Assembly: GCA_964480365.1 (NCBI GenBank)
Contig: CAYZPM010000008.1
Span: forward strand, 1-64,000
Direction: 5' to 3'
From: CAIQPV01 sp964480365
GTDB taxonomy: Bacteria; Pseudomonadota; Gammaproteobacteria; Burkholderiales; Gallionellaceae
Length of the DNA stretch: 64,000 nucleotides
Positions 57,041 through 64,000 of the stretch are shown in pieces. Numbering within the stretch: position 1 is the first letter of the stretch; every line of letters starts with the position of its first letter. The notes under the pieces are model-generated. The model had not been told where the DNA came from and ran no database searches. It saw nothing but the letters and a program-made list of their open reading frames with translations. Position numbers and translations under genes: made by a program.

Positions 57041-58432
57041 TTACTGTCCTGCCACCGTCATATTCTCCACCAGTATTGACCCACACTGTCTCGATCCCTG
57101 TACCAGCACGTCATTCCCCACCGCCGCTATATGGCGGTACATATCCTTCAAATTTCCCGCGATGGTGAATTCTTCGACGGGATATTGAATCTCGCCGTTC
57201 TCTACCCAGAAACCCGCCGCACCGCGCGAGTAGTCGCCGGTGACATGATTGACGCCCTGACCGAGCAATTCGGTCACGACCAATCCTCGCCCCATTTTTT
57301 TCAGCAGTCCGTCGAAGTCCAGTTTTCCCGGCTGCACGATGAGGTTGTGGTTGCCGCCTGCGTTGCCGGTAGTTTTCATGCCGAGTTTGCGCGCGGAGTA
57401 GCTGCCGAGAAAGTAGCCTTGCAACACGCCTTTTTCAACGATGGCGCGGCGCTGGGTTTTCACGCCTTCTTCGTCGAATGCGCCGCTGGCCAAGCCTCTG
57501 CGAATGTCCGGCACGTCGTCTATGCGGATGTTTTTCGAGAAGACTTGCTTGCCGAGTTGGTCGAGCAGGAAGGAGGATTTGCGGTACAGGCTGCTTCCAC
57601 TTACCGCACCGACGAAGTGACCGATCAGGCTGGCTGCGACCGGGGCTTCGTACAACACCGGTACTTGCATGGTGCCGAGCTTGCGCGCCTTGAGGCGGCG
57701 CAGGGCGCGTTCCGCCGCGATGCGCCCAATCTCTTCCACTTTGAGCATCTCTGCTGCGTGGCGCGCCTCGCTGTACCAGTAGTCGCGTTGCATGGTGCTG
57801 TTCTTCCCGGCGATTACGGCGCAACTGATGCTATGGCGCGAGGTGGGAAAGCCTCCGATAAACCCCTGGCTGTTGGCATAGATGAACTGCGCCTCGTGCA
57901 CGTTGACGTTGGCTCCTTCCGAATTGCTGATGCGCTTGTCGCGCGCAAACGCGGCCTGCTCGCATTCGCGCGCCAGCTCGATGGCCTGTTCCACATTCAG
58001 CGCCCAAGGATGAAAAAGGTCGAGGTCGGGGAATTCGGTGGCGACCATATCCTGTTCCGGCAGCCCGGCGCAGTCGTCGCTGGCGGTGTAACGAGCGATG
58101 CTCAGTGCGGCATCCACTGTGTCGCGCACAGCCTGCGGAGAGAAGTCGCTGGTACTGGCATTGCCACGCCGCTGACCGAGGAACACGCTGACGGCGAGGC
58201 CCTTGTCGCGGTTGTATTCGATGGTTTCGACCTCGCCGTGGCGCACGGATACGGCTTGCCCGAAACCGTCCGAGACTTCCGCCGCGCAGGCGGTGGCGCC
58301 TTGTTGCTTGGCATACTTGAGCATATCGCGCGCAAGCTGGCGCAAAGTGTCTGCGGAATGGGAGAAGCTATGATCGGGATCAATAATAGACTGGGAATGA
58401 ATAATCGGTTTGGTATGATTTGTAGTGTTCAT
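57041..58432 (-). CDS. pmbA: PmbA (TldE) subunit of the TldD/TldE metalloprotease
   Basis: 463 residues of the PmbA/TldD family, which with TldD forms a protease for unfolded or modified peptides (microcin B17, CcdA). Visible: VSVFLGQRRGNASTSDFSP and the C-terminal GVNHVTGDYSRGAAGFWVENG. TldD, which carries the HExxH zinc site, is not in the window. ATG at 58432 is preferred; one at 58474 would add 14 residues. Divergent from darP, the usual arrangement. Confidence 0.93.
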   Translation of the reverse strand: MNTTNHTKPIIHSQSIIDPDHSFSHSADTLRQLARDMLKYAKQQGATACAAEVSDGFGQAVSVRHGEVETIEYNRDKGLAVSVFLGQRRGNASTSDFSPQAVRDTVDAALSIARYTASDDCAGLPEQDMVATEFPDLDLFHPWALNVEQAIELARECEQAAFARDKRISNSEGANVNVHEAQFIYANSQGFIGGFPTSRHSISCAVIAGKNSTMQRDYWYSEARHAAEMLKVEEIGRIAAERALRRLKARKLGTMQVPVLYEAPVAASLIGHFVGAVSGSSLYRKSSFLLDQLGKQVFSKNIRIDDVPDIRRGLASGAFDEEGVKTQRRAIVEKGVLQGYFLGSYSARKLGMKTTGNAGGNHNLIVQPGKLDFDGLLKKMGRGLVVTELLGQGVNHVTGDYSRGAAGFWVENGEIQYPVEEFTIAGNLKDMYRHIAAVGNDVLVQGSRQCGSILVENMTVAGQ

Positions 58433-58502
58433 AACAGGAATTTCGCAAACGGTTTTGACAGAAGGCGCTATCATAACAACATCTATTTAATATTTCGCAG
58501 CT

Positions 58503-59042
58503 ATGCGCCATCACGACGACAACGAAGAAGAACTGGACTTGCCGCCCAGCAAGACCAAAATCAAGAAACAAATGCTCGATTTGCAGGACATCGGCGAACA
58601 ACTGGTCGCCCTGAACAAAGATCAACTGAAGGAAATTGACCTCCCGGAAACCTTACGGGACGCCATCCTTGAGGCGAAGCGTATCACAAAGTTCGGTGCG
58701 ATAAAACGCCAGATGCAGTACATCGGCAGGCTGATGCGCGATGTCGATCCCGCGCCCATTATCGCCAAGCTGGAAGTATGGAGTGGCAAGTCAAGCCAGC
58801 ACATCGCCTACATGCATCGAGTGGAACGCTGGCGTGAGCGTCTGCTGGAAAACGATAGTGCGCTCACCGAATTCCTCGCCGAGTATCCCGAGGCCGATGC
58901 GCAACGGCTGCGCACGCTGATCCGCAATGCGCTCAAGGAGAAGGAACTACTGAAACCACCGAAGAGCTTCCGCGAAATTTTTCAGGTGCTGCGCGAAATA
59001 TTGCCGGAACCCACTGCGACGCAGGCGGATGCAGATGAATAG
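58503..59042 (+). CDS. darP: Ribosome-associated protein DarP (YjgA)
   Basis: 179 residues of the DUF615/YjgA family, a 50S assembly factor. The family stretches KKQMLDLQDIGEQLVAL, KRQMQYIGRLMRD and FREIFQVLREIL are clear. Its end overlaps the esterase start. Confidence 0.95.
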   Translation: MRHHDDNEEELDLPPSKTKIKKQMLDLQDIGEQLVALNKDQLKEIDLPETLRDAILEAKRITKFGAIKRQMQYIGRLMRDVDPAPIIAKLEVWSGKSSQHIAYMHRVERWRERLLENDSALTEFLAEYPEADAQRLRTLIRNALKEKELLKPPKSFREIFQVLREILPEPTATQADADE

Positions 59043-59703
59043 CGTGTTACCCCACATCACCCTCGAAACTGGAAAGTCCCCGCAGCACAGCATCATCTGG
59101 CTGCATGGCTTGGGCGCAGACGGCGAAGACTTCGTTCCCATTGCGGAACAGATGAGCCTGCCAGTAGCGGTGCGTTATATTTTTCCGCATGCGCCCAAGC
59201 AGCCGGTGAGCATCAATGGCGGTTTTGTGATGCGCGCATGGTATGACATCGCCGCCGCCGAAATCCATGCGCAGCAAGACGCCGCAGGAATTCGCGCCTC
59301 GCAGTCGGAAATAGAAAAACTGATTGCGCAGGAAAAACAGCGCGGCATCGCGGCGGAAAATATTTTCCTCGCCGGATTCTCGCAGGGTGGTGCCATCGTG
59401 CTGCAAACCGGCCTGCGCCATGCAGAGAAACTCGGCGGCATCCTTGCGCTTTCCACTTACCTGCCGCTAGCGGAAACATTGATGGACGAGGCAAGCGAGG
59501 CCGCGAAAGGTACGCCTATTTTCATGGCACACGGACGCAACGATCCCATCGTTCCATACGGCCTTGGGAAAAATACGGCGGAGAAATTAAGCGGGCTGGG
59601 TTATCAACTGGCATGGCATGAATACTCTATGCAGCATTCGGTATGCATGGAAGAAGTGAACGATATTGAGGCTTGGCTTACGCAACGACTGAACGGGGAC
59701 TAA
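59029..59703 (+). CDS. Alpha/beta-hydrolase, carboxylesterase/phospholipase type
   Basis: 224 residues. Oxyanion stretch WLHGLGADGEDF, nucleophile GFSQGG, acid in HGRNDPIVP and His in YSMQHSVCMEE: the full triad of the dienelactone-hydrolase-like esterase EstB/YpfH group. It starts inside darP, so translation is coupled; an ATG at 59035 is an alternative start. Substrate unknown. Confidence 0.9.
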   Translation: MQMNSVLPHITLETGKSPQHSIIWLHGLGADGEDFVPIAEQMSLPVAVRYIFPHAPKQPVSINGGFVMRAWYDIAAAEIHAQQDAAGIRASQSEIEKLIAQEKQRGIAAENIFLAGFSQGGAIVLQTGLRHAEKLGGILALSTYLPLAETLMDEASEAAKGTPIFMAHGRNDPIVPYGLGKNTAEKLSGLGYQLAWHEYSMQHSVCMEEVNDIEAWLTQRLNGD

Positions 59704-61223
59704 TACGCCTCCTCCGAACTGGTATCTTCTTCGATCTTGCGATAGCGCGCCAGGTCGTAATCCTCGCCTTTCTCCACCAACCCCAGCGGCATCAGCAGAT
59801 AGCTCTTGCCGTCCAGCCGCACATGCAGGCTGCGGCGGCTGGTGAAAGTATCGGGACTCATCAGCAAATCGACCTCGCTCGCATCTCCACCGGGACTGTC
59901 CATCCACAGGGCTTGCAACTCTTCACCTGCGTCACGCTCGTGCAGCCCCACTCCAGCTACCTGATTGGCGAGCATTTCTATTCCCACATGCAGATTATTC
60001 TGCGAGTCGCGGCTTAAGCGCCGCACAATGCCCACGCCCCAACGATTCGTATTATCCAACTTGATGCCAACCAGCAAACCGATTTTTACCCGCTCAGTGC
60101 CCAACGCGGGGAGGACGCAGCGGAAGCCACTGGTGCTGATATCTTCCACTTGCCAGATTACGCTGGCATCACTACCGAAGTTCAGGTCGGCGCAGACTTG
60201 CTCCATCAGCCCTAAAAACCCGTTCGCCACACTCAGGCTCACCTTGACGTTGTGCCGTATATTGCGCCGCTCAGACGGCGACGATGTCAGATAGTCTGCC
60301 AGATTGCGCACGACGGCATGCACGACCTCTGCCTCATATTTTCCACCGAGATTGATTTCCTCGGGCACGAAATTTTTCTCCAGCGTCTTGAGCAGTGAGT
60401 CAACTTTCGGCTGGAGATTATCCACTCCGAGGAAACGCAGGCCGGGCTGTGGGGTGGTTTCTGCGTCTAGCCGCATAGGCGACATGGGATGCAACAGGTC
60501 GAAGACGAACCGGCTACCCGGCTCACGCTGCGCGGACACAGTAAAATTCCTGCTCAGGTACGCGGTCAGTCGTTCGGCGAGATGCATATGAAGGCGGCTG
60601 AGCGTGCCGGAACTGGACGCGTACCACATGAGCGCTATGGCAAACTCGTTGCGCACCGAAGTTTTCGCGCCTGATCCGGCATAAAGCGCAACTTGTTCGT
60701 CCAGATACTGATGCGTTTCGGCGTAAGCATAAAATTCAGCCAGGCTTGGCCATATCGCCTGGTCAACCAGCGCATAGCGCACCGCCGCAGATTTCAGCCT
60801 GCCCGTGGCAGCGCTGACACCGCGCGCAGCAATGAGCGGCAGCATAATTTTGATCGACGACGCGCCCTTGTTACCGTTGCGATACCGCATCAGCACGTTG
60901 AGGTAAGCCTGCAAAACCTGCGCAAAAAATTCGTTCAGTGCCATCCACAAGCGGTTTTCCTGAAATGTGGACAGGTCGGTGGTCGCATAATAATCACGCG
61001 TCAGTTTGCGCTCAAAGGGACGCGCCGCTTCATCAAGCAGGCATAGCACCGCAAATTGGTGATCCAGGCGAAACTCCTCCTGCTCCCGCGCAGACTCGAT
61101 CCACTCAGTCAATTCCTGCAATGCTTTCAGCGCATCATTCTTCGGCAAGCCCTCCAGCAACTCCTGTACCGACTTGATATCCGCCATCGGATGATCCGAT
61201 TTCCTACCAAACAGCCGCAACAT
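59700..61223 (-). CDS. PilZ-domain-like protein with helical N-terminal half
   Basis: 507 residues. The first ~320 are helical and not recognised. Residues ~335-440 look like a PilZ fold: RRNIRHNVKVSLSV (RxxxR-like: R-x-x-R-H) and EDISTSGFRC (DxSxxG), followed by GVGIVRRLSRD and HVGIEML. So it may sense c-di-GMP. A similar architecture is common in betaproteobacteria with unknown role. Convergent with, and overlapping by four bases, the esterase gene. Confidence 0.72.
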   Translation of the reverse strand: MLRLFGRKSDHPMADIKSVQELLEGLPKNDALKALQELTEWIESAREQEEFRLDHQFAVLCLLDEAARPFERKLTRDYYATTDLSTFQENRLWMALNEFFAQVLQAYLNVLMRYRNGNKGASSIKIMLPLIAARGVSAATGRLKSAAVRYALVDQAIWPSLAEFYAYAETHQYLDEQVALYAGSGAKTSVRNEFAIALMWYASSSGTLSRLHMHLAERLTAYLSRNFTVSAQREPGSRFVFDLLHPMSPMRLDAETTPQPGLRFLGVDNLQPKVDSLLKTLEKNFVPEEINLGGKYEAEVVHAVVRNLADYLTSSPSERRNIRHNVKVSLSVANGFLGLMEQVCADLNFGSDASVIWQVEDISTSGFRCVLPALGTERVKIGLLVGIKLDNTNRWGVGIVRRLSRDSQNNLHVGIEMLANQVAGVGLHERDAGEELQALWMDSPGGDASEVDLLMSPDTFTSRRSLHVRLDGKSYLLMPLGLVEKGEDYDLARYRKIEEDTSSEEAY

Positions 61224-61303
61224 GATCCGTCTCCAAATATATCTTGTCCGTTTGGCAATATAATCACTGGCTATATTCTATCAAACATCGCAAGTTCAGC
61301 GCC

Positions 61304-62005
61304 ATGATCACACTGCTGCATGACAACATACCATTCCCGCCGCTCGAACAAGCCTTGCTTACGCCCAACGGCCTGCTCGCCGCAGGCGGCAAACTGACTC
61401 CGGCAAGATTGCTTGACGCCTATCGTCACGGCATTTTTCCCTGGTTCAATGCTGACGACCCCATTCTGTGGTGGAGTCCAGACCCGCGCATGGTGCTGTT
61501 CCCGGAGGAATTCAAAATTTCCCATTCATTGCGCAAAACCTTGCGCAACCGGGTCTACGAAGTACGCACCGACACCGCCTTCAAGCAAGTGATGCGCGCC
61601 TGCGCCGCACCGCGCATCAAGCAGACAGGCACCTGGATACACGAGGATATGATCGCGGCCTACACCGCCCTGCACCGCATGGGGCATGCGCATTCGGTGG
61701 AGACTTGGAAGGACGGCGAACTGGTAGGCGGTCTGTATGGCATTGCCATCGGGCGCATGTTTTACGGCGAATCCATGTTCAGCCGCCGCAGCGACGCTTC
61801 CAAGGTCGCGCTCGCCTACCTCACCGCACAGTTACATCGCTGGAACTTTGGCATAATAGATTGTCAGATGAATACGCCGCACCTTGCTTCGCTCGGCGCA
61901 CGCGAAATTCTGCGTGCAGAATTCGTCCAGCGTCTGCAAGAATTGATACACTATCCGGACATCGCATCACCTTGGCATTTCGACGAACATGAATTTGTTG
62001 CATGA
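61304..62005 (+). CDS. aat: Leucyl/phenylalanyl-tRNA--protein transferase
   Basis: 233 residues. The stretch LLAAGGKLTPARLLDAYRHG, FPWF and WWSPDPRMVL are typical. It adds Leu or Phe to N-terminal Lys or Arg for degradation by ClpAP. ATG at 61304 is chosen as the family start; the upstream open frame is not used. Overlaps bpt by 17 bases. Confidence 0.96.
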   Translation: MITLLHDNIPFPPLEQALLTPNGLLAAGGKLTPARLLDAYRHGIFPWFNADDPILWWSPDPRMVLFPEEFKISHSLRKTLRNRVYEVRTDTAFKQVMRACAAPRIKQTGTWIHEDMIAAYTALHRMGHAHSVETWKDGELVGGLYGIAIGRMFYGESMFSRRSDASKVALAYLTAQLHRWNFGIIDCQMNTPHLASLGAREILRAEFVQRLQELIHYPDIASPWHFDEHEFVA

Positions 62006-62723
62006 CATTCCGCTTTCGGCGTTGCAGTTTTACCTCACCGCCCCCTATCCGTGCAGCTATCTGCCGGATCGTCTCGCGCGCTCGCAGGTCGCCACGCCCA
62101 GCTTCCTGATTACCACGCAAGTCTATTCGGAACTGGTACGGCGCGGTTTCCGCCGCAGCGGGACATTCACCTACCGGCCGCGCTGCGATACCTGCCGCGC
62201 CTGTGTGCCGGCGCGCATCGTAGTTAATGCCTTCACCTCCACCCGCTCACAGCGCCGCGCCGCACGGCATCACCGCAATCTGGAAGTATCGCTGCATACG
62301 CTGCAACACAGCGAAGAACATTTCGACTTGTACCAACGCTACCAGATTGCGCGCCACCGCGATGACGGCATGGAAAGCGACAGTCCGGAGCAATACCGCA
62401 ACTTCCTGCTGCAAAGCCATGTGGATTCCACACTGGTGGAATTCCGCGAAAACGGCGTGCTGCGCATGGTAAGCCTGATCGACATACTGGACGACGGGCT
62501 GTCCTCTGTGTACACCTTCTACGATCCCGATGTAGCACAATCCAGTTTCGGCACCTATAACGTGCTGTGGCAGATCGAACTTTGCCGCAAACTGGAACTG
62601 GAATATCTCTATCTCGGTTACTGGATCAAGGAAAGCGCCAAGATGGCCTACAAGGCCAATTTTCAGCCGCTGCAAGGGCTTGTTGATGGTGAATGGATAA
62701 TAATTCAGGAAAATAACAAGTGA
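61989..62723 (+). CDS. bpt: Aspartate/glutamate leucyltransferase Bpt
   Basis: 244 residues of the bacterial ATE family. The N-terminal cysteine cluster (RPRCDTCRACVPARI) and the C-terminal LYLGYWIKESAKMAYKANF are clear. Bpt adds Leu to N-terminal Asp or Glu, so with Aat it routes proteins to the N-degron pathway. Coupled to aat and pyrD by overlaps. Confidence 0.95.
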   Translation: MNLLHDIPLSALQFYLTAPYPCSYLPDRLARSQVATPSFLITTQVYSELVRRGFRRSGTFTYRPRCDTCRACVPARIVVNAFTSTRSQRRAARHHRNLEVSLHTLQHSEEHFDLYQRYQIARHRDDGMESDSPEQYRNFLLQSHVDSTLVEFRENGVLRMVSLIDILDDGLSSVYTFYDPDVAQSSFGTYNVLWQIELCRKLELEYLYLGYWIKESAKMAYKANFQPLQGLVDGEWIIIQENNK

Positions 62724-63727
62724 TGTACCCTCTGCTTCGCCCGCTGTTGTTCACCCTAGACCCGGAAACCGCTCACCACGCCACGCTGGATGCGCTGAAA
62801 ACTGCACATAGCTTCGGCCTGCTGTGCGCCAAACGCCCGGCTGGCAATCCGCGCACGGTGATGGGCCTGACCTTCCCTAATCCGGTCGGGCTGGCCGCCG
62901 GGATGGACAAGAATGGTGCCTACATTGACGCGTTGGCCGCGCTGGGTTTCGGCTTCATCGAGATCGGCACGGTCACCCCGCGACCGCAGCCGGGCAATCC
63001 CAAGCCACGCATGTTCCGACTACCCGAGGCGCAGGGCATCATCAACCGCATGGGTTTCAACAACCTCGGCGTGGATGCGCTCGTCGAGAACGTAAAGCGC
63101 GCAAAGTATAAAGGCATCCTCGGCATCAACATCGGCAAGAATTTTGACACCCCGATCGAGAAGGCGGCGTGCGACTACCTGATTGGCCTGCGCAAGGTCT
63201 ACACCCACGCCAGCTACGTCGCCATCAACATCTCCTCGCCCAACACCAAGAACCTGCGCCAGTTGCAGGGCGGTGACGAGCTGGATTCGCTGCTGGAACA
63301 ACTGAAAGCCGAACAGGAAAATCTGGCCGAGCTGCACGGGAAATATGTGCCGATGGCGGTAAAGATCGCGCCCGACCTGGACAAGGAACAAATCCAGCAG
63401 ATCGCAGAGATCTTGATCCGTCACCGCATAGACGGCGTGATCGCCACCAACACCACGCTGTCGCGCGAGGGTGTGGAAAACCTGCCGCATGGCAATGAAG
63501 CGGGCGGCCTAAGCGGCACCCCCGTGCGCGAAAAGTCTACCGCCGTCATCCGCGAACTCGCCGCAGCGCTCAATGGAACATTGCCCATCATCGGCGTCGG
63601 CGGCATCCTCAGCGGCGCGGATGCAGTGAAAAAAATTCAGGCTGGCGCAGCACTGGTGCAGATATACAGCGGCATGATTTATCGCGGCCCAGATTTGGTC
63701 GGAGAGGCCATAACGGCCTTATCGTAG
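62723..63727 (+). CDS. pyrD: Dihydroorotate dehydrogenase (quinone), class 2
   Basis: 334 residues. An amphipathic N-terminal helix for membrane/quinone contact precedes an FMN barrel with NPVGLAAGMDKNG, the catalytic-Ser region NISSPNTKNLR and VGGILSGADA. ATG at 62723 overlaps the bpt stop; a GTG one codon before is possible. Confidence 0.96.
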   Translation: MYPLLRPLLFTLDPETAHHATLDALKTAHSFGLLCAKRPAGNPRTVMGLTFPNPVGLAAGMDKNGAYIDALAALGFGFIEIGTVTPRPQPGNPKPRMFRLPEAQGIINRMGFNNLGVDALVENVKRAKYKGILGINIGKNFDTPIEKAACDYLIGLRKVYTHASYVAINISSPNTKNLRQLQGGDELDSLLEQLKAEQENLAELHGKYVPMAVKIAPDLDKEQIQQIAEILIRHRIDGVIATNTTLSREGVENLPHGNEAGGLSGTPVREKSTAVIRELAAALNGTLPIIGVGGILSGADAVKKIQAGAALVQIYSGMIYRGPDLVGEAITALS

Positions 63728-63788
63728 GTGCGAATTCATTCGCACGCTTTTCACAACACAATAGCTGTGCGAATGAATTCGCACCTAC
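63724..63788. repeat. REP palindrome ahead of the RAYT gene
   Basis: Inverted arms GTAGGTGCGAATTCATTCGC and GCGAATGAATTCGCACCTAC surround ~25 bases. A pair of this kind just upstream of a REP-associated tyrosine transposase is the usual RAYT-REP arrangement. Confidence 0.85.
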
Positions 63789-63823
63789 GTGAGGTTTTGT
63801 TGTAATGCCAAACTGTGTAGCTC

Positions 63824-64000
63824 ATGTCCTATAGCGATTTACGCAAGGGCCGTTACAGCGAACCACAGCAAGCCTATTTCGTCACTACGGTATTGGCTGA
63901 ACGGGAAAAGCGTTATTTTGCCGATTTTTCCTGCGCCCGTTGTGTGGTGGCCGAGATGCGCGCCTTGCACGACGAAGAAATAGTATCCTCGTTGGCATGG
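63824..64000 (+). CDS. REP-associated tyrosine transposase (RAYT), 5' part
   Basis: 59 codons, open to the window end, so the gene is cut off. The opening SYSDLRKGRYSEPQQAYFVT is typical of RAYT/Y1-transposase (IS200-like) domestic enzymes that process REP palindromes. The HUH and tyrosine motifs would lie beyond the window. Frame is confirmed to the last base. Confidence 0.85.
   Translation, partial: MSYSDLRKGRYSEPQQAYFVTTVLAEREKRYFADFSCARCVVAEMRALHDEEIVSSLAW

Overview
The window is chromosomal DNA from a betaproteobacterium. The rpsU-yqeY-dnaG-rpoD block, divergent ffh and ypjD-type genes, aat-bpt-pyrD, fdxA next to addBA and a CbbY-like phosphatase suggest the order Nitrosomonadales, perhaps Gallionellaceae. 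This is a judgement from gene content; no database was searched.

Layout. 0.1-3.7 kb: an Mla/Mce-type lipid ABC transporter operon. 4.2-7.4 kb: a Crp/Fnr regulator, then on the other strand a TPR/ATP-grasp protein and a small secreted protein with a 12-base G tract at its start. 7.8-12.2 kb: a signalling group with a YcgR-like PilZ protein, a DUF3391/HD-GYP protein and a PAS-containing chemoreceptor with a periplasmic CxxCH motif. 12.5-18 kb: dctA, a fumarylacetoacetase-family enzyme, a CbbY-like phosphatase, ffh and a cytochrome c assembly gene. 18-20.2 kb: an unknown protein and a VapBC-type toxin-antitoxin pair. 20.6-25.3 kb: rpsU-yqeY-dnaG-rpoD and tRNA-Ile2(CAU).

25.4-33.6 kb is a compact integrative element in the 3' end of tRNA-Ser(GCU), bounded by an exact 20-bp direct repeat. 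It carries a tyrosine integrase, a serine recombinase, an AlpA-like regulator, a probable replication initiator and several unknown proteins, two of them exported. A decayed 3' half of tRNA-Ile2 lies just beyond it at 34.1 kb, which points to an older insertion or duplication around the same place.

34.4-46.3 kb: dnaE, three small unknown genes, a secreted SRPBCC protein, a glucan phosphorylase, an intergenic region with three perfect DnaA boxes in 35 bp, two very small membrane-protein genes around tRNA-Gly, and thiS-thiG-trmB. 46.5-54.7 kb: a leftward run fdxA-addB-addA-rdgB-hemW, in which addA contains repeat-derived DNA in frame. 55-57 kb: a YjjJ-type HipA-family toxin gene lies between two ~190-bp inverted repeats. 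57-64 kb: pmbA, darP, an esterase, a PilZ-like protein, aat-bpt-pyrD, and the start of a REP-associated tyrosine transposase behind a REP palindrome.

Palindromic intergenic repeats are frequent, in at least four families. The two best candidates for something undescribed are the tRNA-Ser element with its unknown cargo, and the repeat families that have entered coding sequence and flank the toxin gene.
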